From Chrysochromulina tobinii (lineage: Eukaryota > Haptophyta > Prymnesiales > Chrysochromulinaceae), in contig JWZX01002703.1 of the NCBI GenBank assembly GCA_001275005.1, positions 1 through 27,908 on the forward strand: a DNA stretch of 27,908 bases, given 5' to 3'. The notes under the pieces were generated by a model. The model did not search any database. It saw nothing but the letters and a program-made list of their open reading frames with translations, and was not told where the DNA came from. Position numbers and translations under genes: made by a program. Position 1 is the stretch's first letter, and each line of letters opens with the position of its first letter. Below are positions 18,751 to 27,815 of this stretch, piece by piece.

Positions 18751-19790
18751 TCAGTCAGCTGCCGCTGGCGTAAACGCCACCTTCAGCCAGGCTTCGACAT
18801 GCTCCGCCATGCACGGCGTGCAGAGCAGGTCTGCGCTTTTCGGGCGTGCGGTCGGGTCCTTCAGCAGCATCTGCCCGATGAGCTCGCGCAAGGGTGCGCT
18901 ATAGTAAGCCGGGAGGGGATTCGGCGTGTTATTGATAACTTTGAATGCGAGCTCAGGTGCGCAGAATGGTGGTTCACGAGCCAGGAGCTCAAATGCAACG
19001 CACCCAACGGCCCAGATGTCGCTCTTGTTGCTGCATGTACCGCTGCGCCACACCTCAGGGCTGAGGTACAGCGGGCTGCCGTACTCGCTCGAGCACTCTT
19101 CGTCCGGTTTGGAGAGCATCTTGACGCAACCGAGGTCCCCAATCTTAACAATGCCCGACTTGGTGATAAAGATGTTGGCTGGCTTGATGTCCCGATGGAG
19201 CACATTGCGCTGGTGCATGTGGTCAATGCCCAGCACAATTTGCGCCAACCAGATGCCGACGACCATCTCGTCGAAAGGCTCATGGTTACGCTTGAGCAGG
19301 TGGTCGAGCGAGCCGCCGTTCATGTACTCGATCAAAATGTTGAGCGACGGAGAAGGACCGTATGATTCGTGCGATGCCACCCAAGTTTCGCGAGCCTGTG
19401 TCACCGGCAGCCTTACACGATCCCACGGGCGTGACATCGGGTTGTCGTAGTCGTTGTCATCATCACACGTCACCCAACTCCCAAAGCACTTGATGATGTT
19501 TGGATGATCGAGCTGCTGGAGCGCAGCTACCTCCTTGAGTGCACAGCCAACCTCGTTCTCATCCAGTTCGTCAAGCGGAACATGCTTGACGACCAACTTT
19601 TCGCCAGTGTCAGTCCGCTGCAGGAGCACGGCCTCGCCATAGACTCTGTGTGTTTCGCGCGCAGTTCGAAGTGAGGGTCTGAAGAGACAGAATCATGGAG
19701 ACAGCACAGCGATTCTCGATGCGCGGCGCACCCGCGACCGAGCAGGCCCAGCTCGACGAAGCTGGCTTCGTCTGCGCTGAGCACCGGCAT
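18751..19790 (-). CDS. NEK-like serine/threonine kinase (two exons)
   Basis: A predicted 317-aa kinase from exon 19790-19732 and exon 19645-18751. Every catalytic landmark is present: glycine loop LGRGVYGEAV (created by the splice), VVK lysine at 40, helix-C glutamate at about 58, HRDIKPAN (D172), a DLG metal-binding motif (D190) in place of DFG, YGSPLYLSPE at the activation segment, DIWAVGC (D229), and the late arginine in TARPKS. The DLG motif and the pattern around it favour NEK-related kinases, which act in mitosis, cilia and basal bodies. The protein is little more than the catalytic domain. An unusual acidic, 26-residue insertion before EYMNGGSL could be an extra in-frame intron (19396-19473). 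The start at 19790 has G at -3 and gives a compact N-terminus. Substrate is unknown. Confidence 0.85.
19646..19731 (-). other. Intron of the NEK-like kinase gene (86 bp)
   Basis: On the minus strand the donor GTGCGC begins at 19731 and the acceptor ACACAG ends at 19646. Joining 19732 to 19645 splits a glycine codon (GG/A) and restores the glycine-rich loop GRGVYGEA exactly, which is strong support. Without splicing, the upstream frame reads nonsense after GRG. Confidence 0.85.
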
Positions 19791-20471
19791 GACGATGGGA
19801 GTCAGATGGCCACTTTGCGCTCGTGGGCGCCTGGGGCGCGAAGAGTTGTTTTGTGGCTTTGCGTTTCGCAAGTTTCGGCGATCGCGCTCTGTAGCCAAAT
19901 TTAGAGAGCGGAGTGCGGATTGATACGGTACACCAGTCCCACAACAGAGGCGGGAGACCAGAGAGCGGAATGGATAGCACCTAGTGGACATGTGCTCCGT
20001 GATGCACACACTGATGCTGGCTGGTGGCTGCTGCCAGTGCCCGTGTCTGAGCCGTGTCGTCTGTCCGATCAAGCGAAGGATTCTACATCATTGTTAATTG
20101 TTTCTCCTCTCAGCTGAGGAGCTCTCTCGTCTCTCTCTGTGTGTACAGTGGGGTAGGCGGTCGCGCGTCGCGGCACGCGGGGGCGCCGCGCCGTCCTGAC
20201 TCCTGTGCATGCTCCCGTCCTGTGGTCCTGTGTCCTGAGATCAAACTCTCATAGTTGATACATTCTCTCCGATAATGCTACACACAACTCGAGCCTCGTT
20301 TTATCTCTGAACTTGGTATTACAGTAGTCGCGGATGCGCCGCCGGGCGCCCGCACCCGCGCGACGTCCCAGACGCGAGGCCCGTTCGGGCCTGTCAGTCC
20401 TGTCAGTCTGCCATTCAGTTAACCTTACAGTCTCGGCCATTGCCAGCCCATGGCCAGCACCTCGATTCATC
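19791..20471. other. Intergenic region upstream of the kinase
   Basis: These 681 bp separate the kinase start from the stop of the EF-hand gene, both on the minus strand. The kinase promoter and the EF-hand 3' end should lie here. A pyrimidine-rich stretch (CTCTCGTCTCTCTCTGTGTG, near 20124-20143) and a GCGCCGGGCGCCCG-type GC cluster near 20336 are the only notable features. Confidence 0.5.
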
Positions 20472-21983
20472 TCAGCGGCCCAAGGGTCGACTCATGATCT
20501 CGGGCTGACCTCCGTTGCGCGTCTTGGTGCAGCTGACGCACGTGAGCGCGCCCGGCCGTTGCAGCACCAGGCAGCGCTGGCAACGCCACGCGCGCTCGTC
20601 CTTGATCCATGGCTCACGGATGATCTTGGATGCGGACCCAATGTGCCCAGGTTCGACCACCTGGCCGCCCAGGACGATGGCGAGGTCGACTGGCCGTGAC
20701 GGATCCGAGTGTATACCAGGCATGGGGTCAGCGTCAGAGGGCAAGTGCTTCGCAGGCGCATTGGTGATGAAGTCCTTCTGGCAGCGTGGTTTATTGAGCG
20801 CGGACCATGCGCGAGTCTGCATCTGATCGATTGTGAGGGTCGCGGCCCGTTTCTGGCGCGCTGTCTCAGCCGTCGCCAGCAGCAGCTCCTTGCGCCGGAT
20901 GGCTTCCTCATCAGGAGGAGGCGGCGCAGGCGTCTTGGCGCGTGCGAAGGCAGCCGAGGCGGAGGCCGCGACCCGACCCTGTGCCTGCTGCCGGCGCGCC
21001 AGCTCGGCGAGGTCGGCCGCCGAGCTACGCGCGCGGTTCGAGGTGCCTCCGCCACGCCATCCTACAGTGCCCGGCGGCGCGCTCGCGCTCGTCGGACGCG
21101 GTGACTGCGGCTTGCCAGCGAATGCTTTAATCGGCAGCGGCACCTTTGATGGGGGCGGCGGCGGCGCCGGCAGGCCGAGTTCGAGGCTCGGGCCGATCTG
21201 TGAGTGCAAAGAGGCTCTGCTCCCGCGTGGGCTGGGGGCGCTCAGCGGCGCCGATGGCGGCGGAGGGGGCTCGTCTGCAAGGCCTGCGCCGCCGTGCAGC
21301 GCAAGCCGTTTGCGGCACGCCCAATTAGCGAATTCGTCAAAGAGGATGAGGCCGTTGTGGTTGACGTCGATGTGCGCAAACTCGGCGTCGACCTCTGCCG
21401 GCGGGATGACCACGCCAAGCCGCTGCAGGATCACCACACCGCGACGGAACTCATCGAGGGTGAGCCGGCCGTCAGAAGACGTGTCGAACTTTGCAAAGGT
21501 GCTATACAGCTCGAAGTAACTCTTGAGAGCGCGCAGCAGTGTGAGGAACTCGCCGCGCTCGACATTGTCGCCGGCAGAGCCGTCGGTCTGGCCGTTTGCC
21601 TGCCGTGCTGCCTGGAACGCGCGCATCACGGCCGACTTGCTCTTGAACAGCGCATCGCACTGCAGGACATGGCGTACAGCCTTGTCGACCTCGGCGAGCG
21701 AAAGGTAGCCGTTCTTTGACAAATCGAATTTGTCAAAGAGCTCCCGCCGCACATGTTGCGAGACCGAGTCGTTGCCGGTAGGCAGCTTGGCCGACCACGA
21801 GGACCAGTTGATGTTGGCCTTTGGACGGCTCGCAGAGTTGGGCTGTTGAGGGAACTTGCGTGTGTGCGGCAGCACGGCGAATTCGCTAATTGGAAGGTCG
21901 AGGCCGGCGACCTTGAACTGTTTGAACTGCACCGGATTGGCATCGGACACGGGTTGTTGTCGGGTCGTCGCAAATACCGGCAT
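20472..21983 (-). CDS. Calflagin-like EF-hand protein with RanBP2-type zinc finger
   Basis: A predicted 503-aa single-exon protein. Residues 75-215 resemble flagellar calcium-binding proteins (calflagin/FCaBP): RRELFDKFDLSKNGYLSLAE (loop from D87), the VLQCDALFKSKSAVMRAFQ linker, SYFELYSTFAKFDTSSDGRL (loop D157-E168), and HIDVNHNGLILFDEFANWA (loop D196-E207). The latter two loops keep acidic first and twelfth residues and glycine at six, so calcium binding is plausible. Residues 225-400 are Pro/Ala/Ser-rich and disordered. A C-terminal W466-x-C-x2-C-x10-C-x2-C485 fits the RanBP2-type zinc finger, although the usual asparagine is a glutamine. This combination suggests calcium-responsive binding to RNA or ubiquitin, the two known roles of such fingers; that is inference. 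Unlike classical calflagins, no N-terminal Met-Gly acylation site is present. The ATG at 21983 has a weak context. Confidence 0.78.
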   Translation of the reverse strand: MPVFATTRQQPVSDANPVQFKQFKVAGLDLPISEFAVLPHTRKFPQQPNSASRPKANINWSSWSAKLPTGNDSVSQHVRRELFDKFDLSKNGYLSLAEVDKAVRHVLQCDALFKSKSAVMRAFQAARQANGQTDGSAGDNVERGEFLTLLRALKSYFELYSTFAKFDTSSDGRLTLDEFRRGVVILQRLGVVIPPAEVDAEFAHIDVNHNGLILFDEFANWACRKRLALHGGAGLADEPPPPPSAPLSAPSPRGSRASLHSQIGPSLELGLPAPPPPPSKVPLPIKAFAGKPQSPRPTSASAPPGTVGWRGGGTSNRARSSAADLAELARRQQAQGRVAASASAAFARAKTPAPPPPDEEAIRRKELLLATAETARQKRAATLTIDQMQTRAWSALNKPRCQKDFITNAPAKHLPSDADPMPGIHSDPSRPVDLAIVLGGQVVEPGHIGSASKIIREPWIKDERAWRCQRCLVLQRPGALTCVSCTKTRNGGQPEIMSRPLGR

Positions 21984-22359
21984 GCGCTCAGGAGGCGATG
22001 CTCGTGTCGGCAGCCGGTGCAGGACACAGGAGCCGGTAGCTCAACATGTGCCTGTGGCACCTTTTTCGTTTTCCCCACAGGGGTCGCCAAGGCACACGGG
22101 CGGGCCGGCTCGGCGAGGGCGCCCCCATTCACAATGAGAAGTCAAATCAAGTCAAATCCAAAAGAATGATGACTCGACACAATGCGGAGAAAGAGGGGCT
22201 AGTGTCGAGCGCCGAATTGTTTACGAGCGAGCGGCAAAATCAACAGCGGCGCGAATACCTCGACGTTCGCTTGTTCACTTACGGTTCGTGTTGGCCTCTA
22301 ACTTTCAGAAAGGCGAGCACGAAGGCAAATGCGGCCGGCCGGGGCACGAACGTGCTCAC
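21984..22359. promoter_or_regulatory. Divergent promoter region, EF-hand gene and GDT1 gene
   Basis: The 376 bp between the two divergent start codons must carry both promoters and leaders. Composition is mixed, with a lower-GC part at 22130-22250. No TATA box or family-specific element was recognised. Confidence 0.45.
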
Positions 22360-23439
22360 ATGCCGCGGGCACTTTCGTTGCTCCTCGCGGGGATTTGCGC
22401 CTGTGCTTTGGCAAACCACACCTCCGATGAGGCCACTGGCACGGTGAAGTTGGAGAAGAGCCCCAAACATGAGCGCGAAATGCACCCGAAGCCCGAGCAC
22501 GACAAGGAGCACGAAAAGGAGCACGACAAGGAAGTCCACAAAGCTCCTCACCCTAGCCCTGCGCACCATACAGAGCAAGCAAAAGTGCCGCACAGCAAGG
22601 CGCCGACAACGGAGCTACAGGCTGATCTTGCACCGGTGAGTCTGCTGATCAATGTCAGCTCCGTCCTGATCAACAGCTCCAAAGATAGTAACTCGGCAAT
22701 TCCTGAAGCAGTACAGATGACGTCCTCAGGAGCCTTCTTGAGCGCGTTGACCCTTTCATTCTTTGTCATCGTCGCCACCGAAATCGGGGATAAGACGTTC
22801 TTCATTGCGGCGGTGCTCACCATGCGCCACTCGGGCAGTGTGATATGGATCGGCGCAGTCGGTGCGCTAGCGCTCATGACGGTGCTCTCGGCGTATGCTG
22901 GGCAAATTGCCCCGATGCTGTTGCCACCTGCTATGACCCACTACATTGCGGTAGTGTTCTTTGCATTCTTCGGATATCGCATGCTCAAGGACGGGCAAAG
23001 TGCCTCATCCAAGGTTTCGGAAGAGTTAGAAGAAGTTGAGCAGGAGCTTGGCGTGGGGACGCGCATGGGGATCCCAACTCAGGAAGCAGAACAGGGGATC
23101 GACGGCGAGGCTGCTGAAGACGGGGAGGGTGCAGCTGGCACGTCCGTCGCGGCACCTGCGGCAGGATGCATGACGATTGTCTTTCAGGCCTTCACGCTGA
23201 CCTTCGTCGCCGAGTGGGGAGATCGCTCGCAGATGGCGACGATCGCAATGGGTGCAGACCAGAGTGTCGAGGGCATCATCGTCGGCGGTATCCTGGGGCA
23301 CTCTCTCTGCACGGGCATCGCGGTAGTTGGTGGGAAGCTTCTAGCCTCCAGAATCTCAGAGCGATCCGTTCTCCTGGGCGGCGGGTGCTTGTTTGTTGGT
23401 TTCGCTTTCATTGAGCTCGTGCGCGGCCCAGGAGATTAG
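22360..23439 (+). CDS. GDT1: GDT1/TMEM165 family Ca2+/Mn2+ transporter
   Basis: A predicted 359-aa protein of the UPF0016 family, which moves Mn2+ or Ca2+ (usually against H+) across Golgi, plastid or other internal membranes and supports glycosylation. The two hallmark motifs are present: EIGDKT (141-146) in helix one and EWGDRS (285-290) in helix four, each in a repeat of about three membrane helices. An acidic loop (about 214-262, EELEEVEQEL and EAAEDGEG) lies between, as in the family. The N-terminus MPRALSLLLAGICACALA looks like a signal peptide. It is followed by an unusual His/Lys/Glu-rich segment (about 37-70) that could bind metal. The ATG at 22360 was chosen because it begins the signal peptide and is the first ATG in frame; the frame upstream has only a GTG. 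GDT1 is used as a family symbol. Confidence 0.92.
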   Translation: MPRALSLLLAGICACALANHTSDEATGTVKLEKSPKHEREMHPKPEHDKEHEKEHDKEVHKAPHPSPAHHTEQAKVPHSKAPTTELQADLAPVSLLINVSSVLINSSKDSNSAIPEAVQMTSSGAFLSALTLSFFVIVATEIGDKTFFIAAVLTMRHSGSVIWIGAVGALALMTVLSAYAGQIAPMLLPPAMTHYIAVVFFAFFGYRMLKDGQSASSKVSEELEEVEQELGVGTRMGIPTQEAEQGIDGEAAEDGEGAAGTSVAAPAAGCMTIVFQAFTLTFVAEWGDRSQMATIAMGADQSVEGIIVGGILGHSLCTGIAVVGGKLLASRISERSVLLGGGCLFVGFAFIELVRGPGD

Positions 23440-24299
23440 ATCTGACCAAGACCAGCCCTCTCACCAGACGTGACCAGCAGCAACTCTGGCGAGACAGCGT
23501 ATCGTTTGAACTTTGATTGAACCGGCCCCAGCCCTGCCCCAGCCCCTGGAAATTCACTGTCAAACTTCCCTGTGAAATTCCGGGGCGAGGCGCGGAATCT
23601 GGATTCTGGACGGGCCGCGCAAATCTACTTGCATGCCTTCTTGGAATCTCAATCTGTCTGTGTGTGAGTGTCCAATTCCCCACACCACCCCGCGCGCGCC
23701 ATCGCCGCCCTTTGCCTGTCTCGTCCCGTGCTCGCACATATCGATTGTGGTTGCTGATCGGATTCTCATCGGTCTGTAACCGCATGTTGGTATTAGCTAA
23801 TACGGCAGTCGGTCCATAGTTCCCAAAGTGGGGGGGTATAATCCTTGGGTAGCGGATTGCCCCCCGAAAGCTCAAAACCTCCGCGTCATTGTTCCCAAAG
23901 TGGGGGATATAGGCCGTATAGGCCGTTATAGCTTATACGTGGGTGGGGCGTGGGCTAGTTCACGTAGATCGTAGTGAAGCTAAGTGCTAACGACGACCCC
24001 ACCGCCCCTCCGTGGGTCGCGGCGCCAGCGAGGCAGAGCGCACAGTAGACCAAAGTCCACAGTGAGGCGGGAGTTCTAGCCACCCCAACGGTCGCCCGAC
24101 GCGTTAGGTTGCGTCGGACATCGGTGAGACAAAAAGACAATATATCTACATGCTAACCACGTGCACACACACACGCCAGGACGCGGAGGATCGGCGCTCA
24201 TTTGACGCTTGTGGGGATGTGCCTGTGGCGCGGCCAAACGAGCGCATGGCCATGGGCGCGGCCAAAGTCTCAATTCGAATGTGGCCGGCGTCGACCCTC
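23440..24299. other. Intergenic region between convergent genes
   Basis: These 860 bp lie between the stops of the GDT1 gene and the surface-protein gene. I see no coding frame with protein-like content. Two direct copies of GTTCCCAAAGTGGGGG occur at 23819 and 23891, 72 bp apart, and GGCCGTATAGGCCGTTATA near 23912 is a short local repeat. Confidence 0.55.
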
Positions 24300-27284
24300 T
24301 CAGCTCGGAGCCTCCGTTCGAGCCCTAACGCCTTCCTCGCTGTCCGACCCGGCCTCGGCGTCCTTCGCTTCTTCTTTGTCTTCGGGCGCGCGGCCGACAT
24401 AGTTGAGACTCAGCAAGTGACTACCGTCGGCACGCTTGATCGCCACGCTCGTGCCCGCAGGCCCGCCTGCGGGCTGCGGCTGCGGAGGCGGCGATGTACG
24501 GTGCTCCGCGCTCGGGTTCCACAGGCGGGCTTCGGATGTGGGGCCGAGCTCGGCCTGAGCATGTGGTGGCGCGACCACCACGCGGCTGACGCTCATTCGC
24601 TTGGACACATCTACACGCCGAGGGGAGATCGCCCTTTCGCGCAGGCTGTTCCGAAGGGTCCGAAGGGCCTCCCGTGCATTATCGCTCTGCTCGAGGATGA
24701 ATTCAAAGACGCCCTGACCGTTACGGTTCGCAGCGCGCCAGAGGACGGCGACAGCAACGGCTGCGAGGACGATCAGCGCCACGAGCACGATCGTCAGTGA
24801 GCCGTACCATTCTTCGGCAAAGGTTAGCTGGGCCAAAGGCTCCGGAGGCACCTCGATCTGCGTATGCACGGTCACGAGCACGGGCGTCGAGATGATGGCG
24901 AGGCCGAGGAGAGCCGAGGCGCTCGCCGAGTCCGAGAGGTGCGGCGCGAGCGTCGCAGTCAGCGCGGCCGCTCGTCGCGTCTGGATCCGTGTGAGCAGCA
25001 GCACAGAGCCCGGAAGAACGTACACCTCCGGCGGGGCGCTGGCGAGCCGACCGGCGAGCGTGCCAAAGATTGCCTGCACGGCACTCACGTCTACATCCGC
25101 CGGCTCGCCTTGCGCCCACATGCCAACCTCCACACTCGTGACGACGATGCATGCAGCGGCCCTGCATTCAGGGAGCGGCGCATCTGCGAGTGCGGTCTGA
25201 GCGAGCGTGGACGGACGTGCCGCCGCGAAGGCAGCCCAGGTGACGTCCGCGCTGTCGCGCGAAAATCGGCACAGTCTCGGCGCGTGGAAGGTGGCACGCG
25301 GCCGATCAGCGGTGCAGGGCTGCTCGGGGCCGTACGTGGTGCAGTTGAAGTTGAGAGCGGAGCGGTTGAAGCAGCCTGCCGTGTTTGGGAAGCATCGGCC
25401 GTCGTCGAGCGTCGCGCGTGGATCGTAGTTGATCGCGACGGATAAGGTGCAGCCGGGGATGGCGGCGCGGCACCGATTGATGTTATGCACCGTCGCAGTG
25501 GAGTCATAGTTGGCTGAGCCCCCGTACAACCAGAGGAAGCTTGGTGGCAACGGCTGCCGTCCTGCGCCGGTGGCCACCCCGCCTGCCACCCCGCCGCCCG
25601 CCACCGTGGCCACGCCGCCGCCATCCGGGTGGAAGGCCGAAGGGAGAGGCAGCATGCATCCCACGACTCGTGGCACGCACCACGTGGATTGGGTCACGGT
25701 GGCGAGCGGGTCGTAATTGACCGCCGACGAGTTCATGCAGCCTTCGATCACGAGGACGCACGCCAAGTGCCCTGGCAACCGCCCGAGACTCGACGTGCCC
25801 AGGGTATTGGCGCCGTGCGCCGCGTTCAGGACAGCTTGCACCATGGGCAGCGGAGGCGGAGGTGACCAAGCCCCACCGCCGCCCTTGCCGCCCTGGCCGC
25901 CGCCGCCCTTGCCGCCGCTCGGCGTGTCGTCGTCAGCCACGCCTGGAAAGTGCATGGCGGGCAGCGTGCACCCGTACGACGGTTCGATACACGAGCCGTC
26001 GTCGGCGCTCGCGTCGGAACGGTAGTTGAGCGCCGTGGACGAGGTGCAGCCGAGAGCTGCCCACGTACACCGGGCATTCTGGCGTGCGCTCGCATCGAAA
26101 TTGAACGCTCCAAAGAGCATGCACCCCTTGCGCGGATGATCGCGAGGGACCGAGCACGCTGTAGCCACGTGCACGTCGGCGAGTGGGTCGTACCTCAGAT
26201 CGCGACTCAATAGGCAACCGCCCACGGGCAACCGCCGCACTCGCATCTGAGCAGCGCCGCCGCCCGCGTCGAGAGCAATTCCACGCGGGCAGCGGCGCGG
26301 CACGTCGCTCACCTGGCGTGCGGTGCTCGGCGTGCCGCGGTCAACACGGAGTGCGCGGCCGCATTCGAGGGAGTCGCCCATCCCGTTCTGGAAGCAGAAG
26401 CCACGCAGCGTCAGGCCGTGTTGCTGGATGGCGCATGCAGAGCCGAGCCGCTCACCTAATTGGGCGTCGCAGTGTCGAAGCCACTCACACGTTGTGTAGA
26501 GCACGCCGATGTTCACGTGTGCCCCCACCGCCAGCTGCGGCTCGGGCGCATGCATGCCGCTCGACGAGGCACTGGCGACCATCGTCACGTTGGCCGTGTT
26601 TGCCTCATCGAGCGCCACGCCGAGCACCCTGTAGCTGTCCCGAAACACAAGCGCGGGATGGTGTGAGGCAGCGGCTTCGGCAGCGGTCTGGCCGTCGGAG
26701 CCGATGATGAGGTCGGATGGATGGGTGCTCACGCCTCGAAGACCGTTGGGTGCGGTGGCGGCGGCGATGTGCGACGAGGCGGGGGTCTCAGGGTACGGAT
26801 ACACAAAGACCTCGGGCAGACGTGACATGCCATCCAATGCAGACGGGATGAGAGGGTGGATGAACGAGGGGATGGGCTCGCGCAGGTCGGTTTGCACGTA
26901 CAGACAGACGGCGGAGCAATCCTCGGCGGGCGGTGGAGGGATGGGCGGCGGGAGCGGGGGCGGCGTGGGCCGCGGCGAAGGCGGCGGCGAGGGCGGCGGC
27001 GGGAAAGGCACCGGCGAGTGCGGCGGAGGCAGCATCGGCGGAAACCCGGGGGTGTGGTTTTGGAGCTCTTTTTTTTTTTTCTGCGGTTGCTGCTGCTGGC
27101 TCTTTCGAGCCACATCGAGCGTCGCGAGAAGTGCTGCTGTCGCTAGCTCTTTCGAGCCGTCGAGCGTTGCGAGCGGTGGGGTGGCCGTGGGCTCGCTCGG
27201 CCGACGGCCACTGAGGGATCCGCCAGCCGGTGCGGGCTGGCAGCCCATTCTGCGGTTGCTGCTGCTGGCTCTTTCGAGCCACAT
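24300..27284 (-). CDS. Single-pass surface protein with cysteine/NYDP repeats
   Basis: The open frame is 994 codons; the true start is unresolved. In order: a Ser/Ala/Gln-rich N-terminus within a tandem repeat, a PPPSPPPSP-type linker (about 82-119), a cysteine-containing region (121-340), then about seven or eight repeats (355-650, 25341-26222) of the form GC-x5-NYDP-x-A-x-(DDG)-x-C, for example GCTSSTALNYRSDASADDGSC, GCMNSSAVNYDPLATV and GCTLSVAINYDPRATLDDGRC. Repeats of this type are frequent in secreted proteins of Bacteroidetes and marine microbes. A membrane-proximal domain (about 700-820), one helix (829-848, SLTIVLVALIVLAAVAVAVL) and a 146-residue basic then acidic tail follow. The paired cysteines predict an extracellular domain. 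No signal peptide is visible, so an upstream exon, or a start other than 27284 (for example the ATG at 27035), is likely. Function is unknown. Confidence 0.7.
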   Translation of the reverse strand: MWLERASSSNRRMGCQPAPAGGSLSGRRPSEPTATPPLATLDGSKELATAALLATLDVARKSQQQQPQKKKKELQNHTPGFPPMLPPPHSPVPFPPPPSPPPSPRPTPPPLPPPIPPPPAEDCSAVCLYVQTDLREPIPSFIHPLIPSALDGMSRLPEVFVYPYPETPASSHIAAATAPNGLRGVSTHPSDLIIGSDGQTAAEAAASHHPALVFRDSYRVLGVALDEANTANVTMVASASSSGMHAPEPQLAVGAHVNIGVLYTTCEWLRHCDAQLGERLGSACAIQQHGLTLRGFCFQNGMGDSLECGRALRVDRGTPSTARQVSDVPRRCPRGIALDAGGGAAQMRVRRLPVGGCLLSRDLRYDPLADVHVATACSVPRDHPRKGCMLFGAFNFDASARQNARCTWAALGCTSSTALNYRSDASADDGSCIEPSYGCTLPAMHFPGVADDDTPSGGKGGGGQGGKGGGGAWSPPPPLPMVQAVLNAAHGANTLGTSSLGRLPGHLACVLVIEGCMNSSAVNYDPLATVTQSTWCVPRVVGCMLPLPSAFHPDGGGVATVAGGGVAGGVATGAGRQPLPPSFLWLYGGSANYDSTATVHNINRCRAAIPGCTLSVAINYDPRATLDDGRCFPNTAGCFNRSALNFNCTTYGPEQPCTADRPRATFHAPRLCRFSRDSADVTWAAFAAARPSTLAQTALADAPLPECRAAACIVVTSVEVGMWAQGEPADVDVSAVQAIFGTLAGRLASAPPEVYVLPGSVLLLTRIQTRRAAALTATLAPHLSDSASASALLGLAIISTPVLVTVHTQIEVPPEPLAQLTFAEEWYGSLTIVLVALIVLAAVAVAVLWRAANRNGQGVFEFILEQSDNAREALRTLRNSLRERAISPRRVDVSKRMSVSRVVVAPPHAQAELGPTSEARLWNPSAEHRTSPPPQPQPAGGPAGTSVAIKRADGSHLLSLNYVGRAPEDKEEAKDAEAGSDSEEGVRARTEAPS

Positions 27285-27640
27285 CGAGCGTCGCGAGAAG
27301 TGCTGCTGTCGCTAGCTCTTTCGAGCCGTCGAGCGTCGCGAAGCGGTAGGGTGGCCATGGGCTCGCTCGAGCCGACGGCCACTGAGGGATCCGCCAGCCG
27401 GTGAGGGCTGGCAGCCCATTCTGCTGCTGCTACTGCTGCTGCCGCCGCCGCTGTTGCTGCTGCTACTGCTGCTGCTGCTGCTGTTGGCTCTTTCGAGCCA
27501 TCGAGCGTCGAGAGAAATGCTGCTGCTGTTGGCTCATTCGAGCCGTCGAGCGTCGCGAGCGGTAGGGTGGCCATGGGCTCGCTTGGGCCGGCAGCCACTG
27601 AGGGATCTGCCAGCCGGTGAAGGCTGGCAGCCTGCGTGCT
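27081..27640. repeat. ~170-bp tandem repeat with CTG expansion, three units
   Basis: Units begin with CTGCGGTTGCTGCTGCTGGC at 27081 and 27250 and with an expanded CTG run at 27421, with lengths of 169, 171 and about 215 bp. Each carries GCTCTTTCGAGCC (twice), GGTGGCC and a CCAGCCGGTG..GGCTGGCAGCC inverted motif. In the third unit the CTG tract has grown to about 60 bp, interrupted by CCG and TTG. The first unit is followed on the minus strand by a run of A. On the minus strand the CTG run reads as GCA (Ala) or CAG (Gln) codons. The array overlaps the supposed N-terminus of the surface protein. Confidence 0.9.
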
Positions 27641-27699
27641 GCTGCTGTGCCGCTGCTAACGCCGCGGCGTGCTCCCGCACGTACGGCCCGTGTCCAACA

Positions 27700-27815
27700 C
27701 TACAAGCGGATTTGAATGAAGTTCATGATGGAGTCGTCGGCCGAATTCGCGACGGCGATCAAGATGGGGTCGTCGGCCGTGTGCCCAAGTAGCGGCCGAC
27801 CGTGCGAGTCGCTTG
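27700..27815 (-). CDS. Possible terminal exon of an unrecognised gene
   Basis: On the minus strand a frame reads SDSHGRPLLGHTADDP and then ILIAVANSADDSIMNFIQIR before a stop at 27700-27702, with high GC at third positions. The sequence upstream on that strand ends pyrimidine-rich and then AAAAG, so an acceptor just before 27815 is possible. The exon would start almost exactly at the edge of the 88-bp repeat. The opposite strand is also open here (ATG at 27716), so strand is not certain. I do not recognise a family. Confidence 0.3.

Noticed and set aside
22288-22359. Extension of the GDT1-like protein upstream of 22360
   Set aside because: It could begin only with GTG, and it would bury a clear signal peptide behind a charged stretch.
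23819-23906. GTTCCCAAAG words as giant-virus promoter elements of the GTTCCC(T/C)AA type
   Set aside because: Both copies have A at the seventh position instead of T or C, and no viral gene follows; kept only as a direct repeat.
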